Program-made: the position numbers and the translations under genes
DNA from: Akkermansia muciniphila
GTDB lineage: Bacteria > Verrucomicrobiota > Verrucomicrobiia > Verrucomicrobiales > Akkermansiaceae
Length of the DNA: 26,995 nucleotides
Direction: 5' to 3'
Assembly (NCBI GenBank): GCA_004557455.1
Contig: SFDX01000033.1
Span: 1 to 26,995, forward strand
Shown: one piece after another, positions 1 to 8,670 of the stretch
Numbering within the stretch: the stretch's first letter is position 1
Layout: each line of letters opens with the position of its first letter
The notes under the pieces: model-generated
The model's input: the letters and a program-made list of their open reading frames with translations, nothing else
Database searches by the model: none
What the model was told of the DNA's origin: nothing

Positions 1-1319
1 GGAAAAAAGAAGCCAGGATCCGACAACGGTGGCCAAACTATTCCAGCATCCGAAGGTGGCGTATGCCGCTGACGACAATCATTCATTGCCGGAGTAATAT
101 CATCCATCATGGCCCCGATGTGTACCGTGTCGATTCCGATGAAATCCGTTGCTACGGGGTTTACATTCTCGTAAATCGAGTTGCCGACTATCCGGATGCT
201 GACATGGGCGTCTTTGTTTGCATTCCCGTCTGCATACACAGCCTGTATGGTCTTGGGCATGACCCCGAGCTTAAATACGGTATCTGAATACTTCCCCTCC
301 GTATCGGGCGTGATGCTAAAGACCTCCGAACCGGTCCAATTGGAGTCTTGGGTTCCCGTCAAGGTTGTATTACTTTGCTTCCCCTTATACGCCACATCCT
401 TCCACGTCGCCCCTCCGTCCGTGCTGTATTGCACGCACTTTGTCACACTATTCCACCCATAGGTCCGAGTTCCCCCCGTGGTGTCCGTCACCGAGCCGGA
501 GCTCTCCTCCGTGGCATCTGCGGCAGCGCCGAGCAGCTTGAGAGGCGCGCTCATCATGCGAGATCGGGAGGAACCGGCGCCACCGGCCCCCGAGGACGCG
601 CCCGAGCTCGCGGTACCCCCGGCAGAGAACGAGGCAGCCGCCGAGGCGACAGGCGCAGAGGACGTGCCACCGGTCGATGCGGCGAACTCCGCAACGGCAG
701 GCCGCTCCTCATCATCCTCGCGTTCGCGCTCCTCCTCGGCAGGCGGCGCGGGCGGCAGCGGAAGGGTCAGGCCGCGGTTGCCCCGCTCATGCGGCGGCAG
801 AACCACCCAGGAAAGCGCATAAGGCCGATAAGAGAATCCGGCCGCGCCCCCGAAGTTAACAGTTTGCACGCCGGCATAATTCCCCACCTGCGGGGTGATA
901 TCCCCGCGCAGATAAGAAAGCGTCTGCCCCGTGGTAAGGTTGCGGAGCACGACATGGTACTTGTTGCGCACCTCCTCCTCCGTGGTGGCGGCGGTGTCCT
1001 GCAGCTGCATACCCTGCGGCTCGCCCGTCTGCTCGTCTACCACCACCAGCAACAGGCAGGGCGGCTGCCCCTCGGCGGTCAAAAGGTAACGCCGCAAGCC
1101 CGCGGGGTCTCCCTCGCGGCGCGGCAGGGGTTCCATACACAAATCCGACTCCCGGCGGCCGAAGCTCGCCCGGGTCCACTTCTCCGCTGCCATCTCGCGG
1201 ATGCGCAGCTCCACCGCAGCAGTCTCCTTCCGTACAGACTGCCCATCCCGCCCGGCCTCCGCGGCCGAGCCCCAAGCCGCTGCCGCGCTCATCAACAGCG
1301 CGGTCGCGACCATCCTCAT
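1..1319 (-). CDS. Secreted hypothetical protein, 3' end beyond window
   Basis: The frame is open from an ATG at 1319 to the left edge without a stop (about 439 codons), so the C-terminus is missing. The start has an SD-like AAAGGAA about 6 nt upstream; an in-frame ATG at 1340 is possible but lacks one. The N-terminus looks like a signal peptide (hydrophobic ATALLMSAAAAWGSA, cleavage near AEA, about residue 22). Three parts are visible: an N-terminal domain (about 25-185) of unknown family; an acidic Pro/Glu/Arg patch then a Ser/Gly/Ala-rich linker (about 186-285); and a C-terminal part from about 286 containing YSTDGGATWKD, which fits the Asp-box/BNR motif SxDxGxTW. Base composition drops from about 70% GC over the linker to about 50% in the C-terminal part. 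I do not recognise the protein. A cell-surface or extracellular role is inference from the signal peptide and linker. Confidence 0.75.
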   Translation of the reverse strand, partial: MRMVATALLMSAAAAWGSAAEAGRDGQSVRKETAAVELRIREMAAEKWTRASFGRRESDLCMEPLPRREGDPAGLRRYLLTAEGQPPCLLLVVVDEQTGEPQGMQLQDTAATTEEEVRNKYHVVLRNLTTGQTLSYLRGDITPQVGNYAGVQTVNFGGAAGFSYRPYALSWVVLPPHERGNRGLTLPLPPAPPAEEEREREDDEERPAVAEFAASTGGTSSAPVASAAASFSAGGTASSGASSGAGGAGSSRSRMMSAPLKLLGAAADATEESSGSVTDTTGGTRTYGWNSVTKCVQYSTDGGATWKDVAYKGKQSNTTLTGTQDSNWTGSEVFSITPDTEGKYSDTVFKLGVMPKTIQAVYADGNANKDAHVSIRIVGNSIYENVNPVATDFIGIDTVHIGAMMDDITPAMNDCRQRHTPPSDAGIVWPPLSDPGFFF

Positions 1320-1355
1320 CTCTGTTCCTTTCTTCTGCATATGTTCTGTGGTTCA

Positions 1356-1407
1356 ACGGGGAAAAGCCCCGTGCGCCGACGCTCATTTACCGTGGAAAAC
1401 GCCACGG
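1356..1407 (-). promoter_or_regulatory. Two leader hairpins upstream of the secreted-protein gene
   Basis: Two perfect inverted repeats sit in the predicted 5' leader: ccgtgg/ccacgg (1390-1407) and acgggg/ccccgt (1356-1372). On the minus strand each loop is rich in T, and the second stem is followed by TTGAACC. They could be an attenuator or mRNA-stability element, but the T-tract is too short to call a terminator. The stems are seen; the function is inference. Confidence 0.35.
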
Positions 1408-1459
1408 AAAACTTGCTACCCAAGCCGTTTTTATTGGCCCGGCATTTCAGCGCGGCGGG

Positions 1460-1487
1460 AGAATACCACAATTTGGAACAATTGCAA
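1460..1487 (-). promoter_or_regulatory. Candidate sigma70 promoter of the secreted-protein gene
   Basis: On the minus strand, -35 TTGCAA (1482-1487), 16 bp spacer, -10 TATTCT (1460-1465) preceded by TGG (extended -10). The predicted start near 1453 gives a leader of about 130 nt, long compared with most genes in this window. Confidence 0.4.
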
Positions 1488-1581
1488 GCTTATTATCGAA
1501 TTACTTATGTCATAACACGCAGTAATATCAAGACAAAACAACGTAAACCGTTGATTATCAAGGGGTTACAAGAATTCGCTC

Positions 1582-1607
1582 AAAAAAAAAAAAAAAAAAA
1601 AAAAAAA
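1582..1607. repeat. Poly(A) tract of 26 bases
   Basis: An uninterrupted run of 26 A on the plus strand (T on the minus strand). It lies about 95 bp upstream of the -35 box of the secreted-protein gene and downstream of asnS. Such tracts are prone to slipped-strand length change, and assemblers can also misjudge their length. Confidence 0.95.
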
Positions 1608-1709
1608 GATAACCGCTTCCATAACAAAACGTGAAGGTTTTCATCATCCAACAAAACAACGTTCGCAAACCCCGTTGAGAGTCCCTACGAACGTCGCGTA
1701 CAATAACGG

Positions 1710-1747
1710 CATCGGCGCCGACGGGATCAAACCCGACGACGCCGATG
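1710..1747 (-). terminator. Possible terminator of asnS
   Basis: A two-part hairpin starts 21 nt after the asnS stop: an 8-bp outer stem CATCGGCG/CGCCGATG and a 4-bp inner stem CGGG/CCCG around ATCAAA. It is followed on the minus strand by CCGTTATTGT, only a weak T-tract, so intrinsic termination is plausible but not strong. Confidence 0.4.
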
Positions 1748-1768
1748 GCAAAGGGGGATTGCGCTGAC

Positions 1769-3133
<1,365 letters not shown>

Positions 3134-3148
3134 ATCTCTGCTGCCTCT

Positions 3149-3177
3149 ACTTTACCCCCTCCTCCACCCTTTGGCAA
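3149..3177 (-). promoter_or_regulatory. Promoter of asnS
   Basis: Minus-strand -35 TTGCCA (3172-3177), 17 bp spacer, -10 TAAAGT (3149-3154). Only 15 nt separate the -10 box from the ATG, so the leader would be about 8 nt. The -35 context GCTTGCCAAAG is identical to that upstream of hldE. Confidence 0.55.
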
Positions 3178-3206
3178 GCCTAATTTCGCCGTGGCCCCGG
3201 CAAACA

Positions 3207-3243
3207 GCCTCCCCACTGCCGCACGGAGGGCAAGCGGGGAGGC
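3207..3243 (-). terminator. Terminator after the small secreted-protein gene
   Basis: A perfect 8-bp stem GCCTCCCC/GGGGAGGC with an additional inner TGCC/GGCA pairing, 35 nt after the stop at 3278. It is followed on the minus strand by TGTTTGCC. The stem is strong, but the T-tract is short. Confidence 0.5.
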
Positions 3244-3277
3244 CGATAGGGTGTTGGGGTGGTTCAGCGCAGGGGCG

Positions 3278-3823
3278 TCAGAGGGCGGCGGGTACCGGCA
3301 TGGCGGCTCTGTCGTCGGGGCACTGCGGCTTCAGGGGCTCCACCTGCTCCTTCTCCGGCAGAACGGTGAGGGAGGTGACGGGGCGAACGGGGTAAGAGGC
3401 GTTGTTGACGGTGACGTAGTAGTGCGAGATGGTCATGCGCACGGTGTCGCCGGGTTGCAGGCCCGCAAGCTGCGTGAGCACAGCGGGGTCCTGGCCGGGG
3501 ATGTCGTCCTTGGTACCGACCATCCATTGCGCACCGGGGGTCAAGCGGTCATCTCCGTACTTACCGGGGTGAGAGTAGGCCTCGCTGGCCTTGACGGTGA
3601 AAACTGCCTGCTCTCGGGAATGGCCGCAACGGTCCGGACACTCGGAGGTAAGAAAACGACAGGGGGGCTTCACCTTACCCCGGTAGACAGCCACAACCGT
3701 GTTGGTTGCCAGCAGATCCGCCTTCTCCGGCAAGGGGGCAGCATTCACCGTGGGTACAAACAGCGCGGCCGCAAGCCCCATCAGGCTCGCCCGGGTCATC
3801 AACTTGACTATCCTTGTCATCAT
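3278..3823 (-). CDS. Small secreted Cys-containing protein, unknown family
   Basis: A 181-aa protein with an N-terminal signal peptide (hydrophobic SLMGLAAALFVPTVNA, cleavage near NA|APL), so it is probably periplasmic or exported. The mature part begins LPEKADLLATNTVVAVYRG and has a Cys-rich stretch PPCRFLTSECPDRCGHS, a GKYGD motif, a HYYVTVNNASYPVRPV segment typical of a small beta-rich domain, and a fourth Cys near the C-terminus. The CxxxC-type spacing of CPDRC and the following His could bind metal or form disulfides; this is inference. ATGs at 3823, 3820 and 3799 are all possible starts; the last would give a 20-residue signal peptide and has AAGGA 11 nt upstream. I do not recognise the family. 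It stands alone between two terminators. Confidence 0.7.
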   Translation of the reverse strand: MMTRIVKLMTRASLMGLAAALFVPTVNAAPLPEKADLLATNTVVAVYRGKVKPPCRFLTSECPDRCGHSREQAVFTVKASEAYSHPGKYGDDRLTPGAQWMVGTKDDIPGQDPAVLTQLAGLQPGDTVRMTISHYYVTVNNASYPVRPVTSLTVLPEKEQVEPLKPQCPDDRAAMPVPAAL

Positions 3824-3972
3824 ATGCAAATCGGTGGATTCTTCGCCACCTCACCCAAGATAAGGCCGCCCCACCCCCGAATCCGCGAAACTTTTTTCAA
3901 TTTTCTGCATTTTCAGAAACAGACGTCTTGTCTGAGAGTGGCATAAGATACAGTTCGTATTCGCAAGGTGAG

Positions 3973-4005
3973 AAAAAGGCGGGGAGAGGTTTCCCTCTTC
4001 CCGCC
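3973..4005 (-). terminator. Intrinsic terminator of the glyS-aldolase unit
   Basis: A nearly perfect 12-bp stem (GGCGGGAAGAGG pairing with CCTCTCCCCGCC, one wobble) with a short AAA-containing loop, followed on the minus strand by TTTTT. It starts 21 nt after the aldolase stop codon. This is the clearest terminator in the window. Confidence 0.85.
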
Positions 4006-4026
4006 TGAATGAAAGAATAGGCGCGG

Positions 4027-4848
4027 TTACTCCTTACCGGCAGTGCCCATGGTGTAACCGTTAAAGTCGCGGAAATTGTAGAGCGGCTGCCCCTCCGGCA
4101 CGGAGTAGCCCAAGGCCTTGCGGATGGACAGGAAATCCCGGATACCCGCCTCGTTCACCTGGTTCAGCTTGCCGCCGTGCAGATCCGCCAGCAGCACCAT
4201 CTTGCAGTAGGCGTCCGCGTTCTCCATGAACCACTCCGCCTCCTCGATGTGGCGCGCGCCGGTGATGACGCCGTGGTTCTCCATGAACACAACCGTGCTT
4301 TGGCGAGAGGCCTCCGCCACCGCCTTGGCCGTCTCCGGGGAACCGGGTGTGCCGTAGGGAGCCAAGGGAATCTGGCCCAGGAAGATGTCCGCCTCCGGGT
4401 TGATACCGTTGGGCGGCACCATACCGGCAAAGAGGAAAGCATTGCAGCAGGGCGGGTGCGCGTGGATGCAGGCGTTCACGCCCACCTCCTTCATCATGGC
4501 GATGTGGGTCTTCACCTCGCTGGTAGCGGGACGATAGCCGCAGAGCTGGCCGCCGTTCATATCCACCAGGCAGATGTCCTCCACCGTCATGAAGCCCTTG
4601 GAGCAGAGCGTGGGCGAGCAGAGCACGAGATCCTTGGCGACGCGAACGGAGAGGTTACCGCCGTTGCCGTCCACATACTCGCGCTTGTAGAGGCGCTGCC
4701 CCATGTCCACCATGCGCTGTTTGATCACGAGGATTTCCGGCGAGTTGAAGAACGCATCGATCTCCTCACGGGTCTGCGGGTCGTACTTCTCCCAAGGGAA
4801 GATGCGCTCCGGCAGAGCCGGTTTGATGTATAAATCAGGATTAGCCAT
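4027..4848 (-). CDS. Class II aldolase/adducin family protein (fuculose-phosphate aldolase-like)
   Basis: A 273-aa zinc-dependent aldolase of the FucA/AraD/RhaD superfamily. Visible features: the phosphate-binding loop GNGGNLSVR (61-69); a second loop CSPTLCSKGF; the catalytic acid region TSEVKTH (Glu111); the two zinc histidines in HAHPP (129, 131); and the third zinc histidine in ENHGV (192). The family cleaves sugar phosphates to DHAP plus an aldehyde, or acts as an epimerase or dehydratase. The substrate cannot be told here because no fucose or rhamnose genes are nearby. It follows glyS by 24 nt without its own visible promoter or SD and shares the downstream terminator, so it is probably cotranscribed. 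It is longer than E. coli FucA (about 215 aa), with about 40 extra N-terminal residues and a C-terminal extension. Confidence 0.88.
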   Translation of the reverse strand: MANPDLYIKPALPERIFPWEKYDPQTREEIDAFFNSPEILVIKQRMVDMGQRLYKREYVDGNGGNLSVRVAKDLVLCSPTLCSKGFMTVEDICLVDMNGGQLCGYRPATSEVKTHIAMMKEVGVNACIHAHPPCCNAFLFAGMVPPNGINPEADIFLGQIPLAPYGTPGSPETAKAVAEASRQSTVVFMENHGVITGARHIEEAEWFMENADAYCKMVLLADLHGGKLNQVNEAGIRDFLSIRKALGYSVPEGQPLYNFRDFNGYTMGTAGKE

Positions 4849-4872
4849 TGTCAGATGTGATTGGGTGAAAAA

Positions 4873-6453
4873 TCAACGGATACGCTTGAGCAGCCAGTGG
4901 AGGATGTCGGAGATACGGACACGCTCCTGCTCCATGGAATCGCGGTGGCGGATGGTGACGGTATCCTTGAGCTCCTCGCCCTCCTCGCCCAGCGTGGCGA
5001 AGTCCACGGTGATGCAGAAAGGCGTACCGACCTCATCCATACGGCGGTAACGGCGGCCCACGGCACCGCCCTCATCGTAAAACACGTTCATGAAGGGGCG
5101 CAGCTGCGTCTCGATCTCATGCGCGATGCGCACCTGCTCCGGGTTCTTCTTGAGCAGCGGGAAGACAGCAGCCTTGATGGGTGCCATGCGCGGATGGAAG
5201 CGCATGACCACGCGCATATCACTCTTGCCGTCCTTGGAGAGATCCTCCTCGTCGTAAGCCTCACAAATAACAGCCAGCACCGTGCGATCGCAACCGGCGG
5301 AAGGCTCCACCACATGCGGGATGAAACGCTCCTTGGTCACCTCATCGAAGTACTCCATGGGCTTACCGGAGCCCTCCTGGTGGCGGGTGAGGTCATAACA
5401 CGTGCGGTAGGCGATACCCTGCAGCTCCTGAATACCGAAGGGGAACGCGTACTCCAAGTCATAGGTTTTCTTGGAGTAGAACGCACGCTCCTCCGCCGGC
5501 ACATCCAGAATGTGAATCTTATCGCGCGGAATGCCGATGTTCTCGTAGAAGCACAGGCAACGCTCCAGCCACTCATCCGTCAGCGCGAAGCCGTCCGACT
5601 CCTTGCAGAAGTACTCAATCTCCATCTGCTCGAACTCACGGGAGCGGAAGGTGAAGTTACGCGGGTTGATCTCATTGCGGAAAGACTTACCGATCTGCGC
5701 GATACCGAAGGGGATCTTCATGCGCGAAGAGTCCAGGATATTCTTGTACTGGCAGAAGATACTCTGCGCCGTCTCCGGACGCAGCCAGCCGATGCTGCTC
5801 GGGTCATTCTCATCGGACGCCGCGCCGATGGTGGTCTTGAACATGAGGTTGAAAGAACGCGCCTCCGTCACCAACGAACCGTTGGCAGGATTATAACGCA
5901 CGGAATCCGTCACGGCCTCATGCGTCTCGTCCTTCAGCTCCAGGTCAGCGGGGGAGCAATCCTTACCGGCAATCTGGCTGTAGTAACGCAGGGCACCCTG
6001 GCGGGCCGTCTTAGCGTCCTTCTCACTCTCCGTGGGCACCAGCATGGAAAACTCCTTCTTGGTAGCCCAAGAACCGTCCTTGCGGGCCGCGCCCTTCCAC
6101 CAGTAGGCGATGCCGCTCTGTGCGGGAATCTGGTCGGCACGCAAGCGCTCCTTGGTCAGCAGACAGTCGCAGAGCGGGTCCGTGAAGCCGCTGACGTGAC
6201 CGGAGGCCACGAGCACCGAGTTGTGCGTGAGGATCGAGCCGTCCATACCCACGATGTCGGGCCGCTCCTGCACGTTGACGCGCCACCAGTAATCCTTGAG
6301 GTTGCGCTTCAACTCCGCACCGAGGGGACCGTAATCCCAGCAACCGTTCAGGCCGCCGTAGATTTCCGCCGACTGAAAGATGAAACCCTTGCGCTTGCAA
6401 AGGCTGACGATTTTCTCCATTTTTTCCGGATCCGTCTGTGTACGATCTGCCAT
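4873..6453 (-). CDS. glyS: Glycyl-tRNA synthetase, single-chain homodimeric type
   Basis: A 526-aa class IIa synthetase of the alpha2 type (often glyQS/glyS) found in Gram-positives, archaea, eukaryotes and some PVC/Bacteroidota, not the alpha2-beta2 GlyQ+GlyS of E. coli. It charges tRNA-Gly. Motifs: FIFQSAEIYGGLNGCWDYGP near the N-terminus (24-43), LRPETAQ (224-230), motif 2 FRNEINPRNFTFRSREFEQM (258-277), EPSAGCDRTVLAVICEAYDE as the motif 3 region, and a C-terminal anticodon-binding domain. The start at 6453 has no SD and lies only 9 nt from a TACAAT -10 box. First gene of a unit with the aldolase downstream. Confidence 0.96.
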   Translation of the reverse strand: MADRTQTDPEKMEKIVSLCKRKGFIFQSAEIYGGLNGCWDYGPLGAELKRNLKDYWWRVNVQERPDIVGMDGSILTHNSVLVASGHVSGFTDPLCDCLLTKERLRADQIPAQSGIAYWWKGAARKDGSWATKKEFSMLVPTESEKDAKTARQGALRYYSQIAGKDCSPADLELKDETHEAVTDSVRYNPANGSLVTEARSFNLMFKTTIGAASDENDPSSIGWLRPETAQSIFCQYKNILDSSRMKIPFGIAQIGKSFRNEINPRNFTFRSREFEQMEIEYFCKESDGFALTDEWLERCLCFYENIGIPRDKIHILDVPAEERAFYSKKTYDLEYAFPFGIQELQGIAYRTCYDLTRHQEGSGKPMEYFDEVTKERFIPHVVEPSAGCDRTVLAVICEAYDEEDLSKDGKSDMRVVMRFHPRMAPIKAAVFPLLKKNPEQVRIAHEIETQLRPFMNVFYDEGGAVGRRYRRMDEVGTPFCITVDFATLGEEGEELKDTVTIRHRDSMEQERVRISDILHWLLKRIR

Positions 6454-6462
6454 AACGCGCTT

Positions 6463-6490
6463 ATTGTACCGAATTGGGGGAGCAAATCAA
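6463..6490 (-). promoter_or_regulatory. Promoter of glyS
   Basis: Minus-strand -35 TTGATT (6485-6490), 16 bp spacer, -10 TACAAT (6463-6468), ending 9 nt before the glyS ATG. Transcription would start at or within about 3 nt of the start codon. Confidence 0.6.
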
Positions 6491-6525
6491 GCCTAAAAGA
6501 AGTATGCAACGACAAAAGGGCGGCA

Positions 6526-7098
6526 TCAATCGTCTGCCAGAGCCTTCTCCACCAAACCGCAGAGCAGATGACCGCAGGCAATGTGCATCTCCTGGATATG
6601 GTTCGTAACATCGGACGGCACACGCAGCGCGAGGTCCGCCTGCTGCGCCATGGCCCCGCCGCCGCTGCCCGTGAAAGCCACCGTGTGAATACCCATCGCA
6701 CGCGCCGCCTGCATGGCCAGAAGCACGTTTTTACTGTTACCGGAGGTCGAGATACCGATGAGCACATCCCCCGCGCGACCGAGCCCCTGCACCTGACGCT
6801 CGAAGACCGTATCGTAGCCGAAATCGTTACCGACCGCAGTGAGGATGGAGGTATCCGTGGTGAGAGCCAAGGCCGCATAGGCAGGACGATTGAGCTTGTA
6901 GCGGCCCACCAACTCCGCCGCCAGATGCTGGGCATCCGCCGCAGAACCGCCGTTGCCGCAGAACATCACCTTACCCCCCGCGCGCATGCAGTCCAGGCAG
7001 AGCTCCGCGATGTTCGCCAGCGTATCGGTGCATTCGGCGGCCAACTGCTGCATACCGGCCGCGATGACATTCAACTCGGAAGAAATATACTGATTCAT
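6526..7098 (-). CDS. gmhA: Sedoheptulose-7-phosphate isomerase (phosphoheptose isomerase)
   Basis: A 190-aa SIS-domain protein, normal length for GmhA. It converts sedoheptulose 7-phosphate to D-glycero-D-manno-heptose 7-phosphate, the first step of ADP-heptose synthesis. Signature segments are FCGNGGSAADAQHLAAEL (47-64), ALTTDTSILTAVGNDFGY and GISTSGNSKNV (115-125). His58, Glu62, Gln169 and His177 match the zinc/catalytic set of E. coli GmhA (61/65/172/180). Its ATG overlaps the stop of hldE by 4 nt, indicating translational coupling in an hldE-gmhA operon. Confidence 0.95.
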   Translation of the reverse strand: MNQYISSELNVIAAGMQQLAAECTDTLANIAELCLDCMRAGGKVMFCGNGGSAADAQHLAAELVGRYKLNRPAYAALALTTDTSILTAVGNDFGYDTVFERQVQGLGRAGDVLIGISTSGNSKNVLLAMQAARAMGIHTVAFTGSGGGAMAQQADLALRVPSDVTNHIQEMHIACGHLLCGLVEKALADD

Positions 7099-8555
7099 GA
7101 CAACTTATTGATGATGCCGGTGGTCGAGAACCCGGGAAGGCGCGGAAGCTCCACGGCGCGCCCACCGTAGGCGATAACCGCGCGCCCCTCCGGCCAGCGG
7201 TCGAGGGGGTAACCCTCCTTGGCGATAACATCCGGGCGCAGCTCATCGATGAGCGGCAGAGCCGTGTCATCATCGAACACCACCACATAATCCACGGGCT
7301 TGAGCGCCGCCAGCATGGCAGCCCTGCTCCGCTCATCGTTCACAGGCCGCTCCGGTCCCTTGAGACGTCGCACGGATGCATCGCTGTTCATGCCCACAAT
7401 GAGCACATCACACTCCTGCTTTGCCAGCACAAAGGACTGCAAATGCCCCGGATGCAGAATATCAAAACAACCGTTCGTGAAACCGACCACCTTCCCCTGT
7501 GCCTTGAGACTGCGCACCAGAGCCGCCGCGTCCTCCCGCGACACGCAACCGGCAGCGGCAGCAGGCGAAAGCCCGGCGCGGATCTCCGCCGGGGTGGCGC
7601 AAGCCGTACCGAACTTGCCCACCACAATACCGCTCGCCACGTTCGCCAAGCGGATGGCCTGCTCCATCCCCGCCCCCACGGCCAAGGCCGCGCCCAAGGT
7701 CGCCAGAGAGGTATCGCCCGCGCCGGAGACATCGAACACCTCCTGCGCCTCCGTCGGGATGATGAAATGGCGGGCATCCTCCCGCCCGGGGATAAAGAGC
7801 ATACCGTGCTCGCTGAGCGTCACGAGGATATTGTCTATATCAAAACGCCGACAGAGCTCGCGACCGGCCCGCACGGCCTCCTCCGCAAAGTCCGGCGCAG
7901 CGGCATCGAACTCGCAGCCCACGGCCCCGGAGAACTCCTTGAGATTCGGCTTGACCATGGAAGCGCCTCGGTAATAACTGTAATCCATCTGTTTGGGGTC
8001 AACCACCACTGTCTTCCCCGCCCTGCGGCAGCACTCGATGATAGCGGGAGCCGTCTCGAGATCAAACAGCCCCTTCCCGTAATCCGACATCAGCACCAAA
8101 TCCACGGACGGCAACAGAGCCTCCACCCGCTGCAAGAGGTGCTCCCGCAGCTCCGGAGTCAGGCGAGTCTTCTGCTCGCGATCCACCCGCAGCAGGTGGT
8201 GACCGCCCGCCACATAGCGCGTCTTGACCGGCGTGGGCAGCCCCGGGGGAGTCAGCAGCTCCGGCTCGGCCCCCATGCCCTGCAGGAAATCCAGCAGCTC
8301 CTGCCCCTCCGCATCCTGCCCCGCCACGCCCAGGAAGTGCACCGCACACCCGAGACTGCGCAGATTGCTCACCACGTTACCCGCGCCGCCCGGCATCCGC
8401 TTCTCTCGCCCGAAGAGCATCACGGGCACCGGTGCCTCCGGCGACAGGCGGGAAGACTTGCCGTACACAAACACATCCAGCATCATATCCCCGATGCACA
8501 GCAAGCGCGCAGCGGAAAAGCGGTCCACAATCGTCCTGAGGTGAGAAGCTCCCAT
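7095..8555 (-). CDS. hldE: Bifunctional heptose 7-phosphate kinase / heptose 1-phosphate adenylyltransferase
   Basis: A 486-aa two-domain fusion like E. coli HldE (RfaE). The N-terminal PfkB/ribokinase domain (about 1-325) phosphorylates heptose 7-phosphate to the 1,7-bisphosphate; it has MPGGAGNVVSNL (54-65) and the anion-hole motif DVSGAGDTS (275-283, catalytic Asp281). The C-terminal cytidylyltransferase-like domain (about 350-486) transfers AMP to heptose 1-phosphate; it has GFTNGCFDILHPGHLQ with HPGH at 368-371 and KGPERPVNDERSR. First gene of the minus-strand operon with gmhA, divergent from hldD. The ATG at 8555 lies 11 nt from the -10 box and has no SD. Confidence 0.96.
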   Translation of the reverse strand: MGASHLRTIVDRFSAARLLCIGDMMLDVFVYGKSSRLSPEAPVPVMLFGREKRMPGGAGNVVSNLRSLGCAVHFLGVAGQDAEGQELLDFLQGMGAEPELLTPPGLPTPVKTRYVAGGHHLLRVDREQKTRLTPELREHLLQRVEALLPSVDLVLMSDYGKGLFDLETAPAIIECCRRAGKTVVVDPKQMDYSYYRGASMVKPNLKEFSGAVGCEFDAAAPDFAEEAVRAGRELCRRFDIDNILVTLSEHGMLFIPGREDARHFIIPTEAQEVFDVSGAGDTSLATLGAALAVGAGMEQAIRLANVASGIVVGKFGTACATPAEIRAGLSPAAAAGCVSREDAAALVRSLKAQGKVVGFTNGCFDILHPGHLQSFVLAKQECDVLIVGMNSDASVRRLKGPERPVNDERSRAAMLAALKPVDYVVVFDDDTALPLIDELRPDVIAKEGYPLDRWPEGRAVIAYGGRAVELPRLPGFSTTGIINKLS

Positions 8556-8566
8556 ATCTGCTTTCT

Positions 8567-8596
8567 ATTCTAAAGCCTTGCGGCGGGCTTTGGCAA
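8567..8596 (-). promoter_or_regulatory. Promoter of hldE-gmhA
   Basis: Minus-strand -35 TTGCCA (8591-8596), 18 bp spacer, -10 TAGAAT (8567-8572), 11 nt before the ATG. It shares GCTTGCCAAAG around the -35 box with the asnS promoter. It lies back to back with the hldD promoter in a 115-bp divergent region. Confidence 0.55.
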
Positions 8597-8628
8597 GCAT
8601 AAATTGAGCGAGAGAGGCAAAAAACTTC

Positions 8629-8656
8629 TTGCCTTGACGCGCAGATGTGCTATCAT
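8629..8656 (+). promoter_or_regulatory. Promoter of hldD-gmhB
   Basis: -35 TTGCCT (8629-8634), 16 bp spacer, extended -10 TGC-TATCAT (8648-8656). The -10 box ends 14 nt before the ATG at 8671. A TTGACG at 8634-8639 is too close to that -10 box (11 bp) to serve as its -35. Confidence 0.5.
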
Positions 8657-8670
8657 GGGGGGCACAAACT

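Larger units (their letters stand above)
1320..1768. other. Long intergenic region between asnS and the secreted-protein gene
   Basis: These 449 bases hold no convincing gene. From right to left (minus-strand order) they contain a hairpin just after the asnS stop, a 26-base A/T homopolymer, an 11-base palindrome (TTGATTATCAA, 1551-1561), a candidate promoter and two small hairpins in the leader of the secreted-protein gene. The stretch is visibly AT-richer than its flanks. Confidence 0.7.

Noticed and set aside
1551..1561. Palindrome TTGATTATCAA as a regulator site
   Set aside because: It is only 11 bases in an AT-rich spacer and has no second copy near any promoter in the window, so it could be chance.
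348..1634. A 428-codon plus-strand open frame over the left-edge gene
   Set aside because: It ends in a run of Lys codons made by the poly(A) tract and is Arg/Gly/Ala rich. The minus-strand frame has a signal peptide, an SD and sensible domains.
4861..7170. A 769-codon plus-strand open frame opposite glyS and gmhA
   Set aside because: It is rich in His, Arg and Leu without domains and spans two unrelated conserved genes and a promoter. It is a shadow of their codon usage.
8634..8656. TTGACG as the -35 box of hldD
   Set aside because: It is only 11 bp from the TATCAT -10 box. TTGCCT at 8629, with a 16-bp spacer and a TGC extension, is more plausible.
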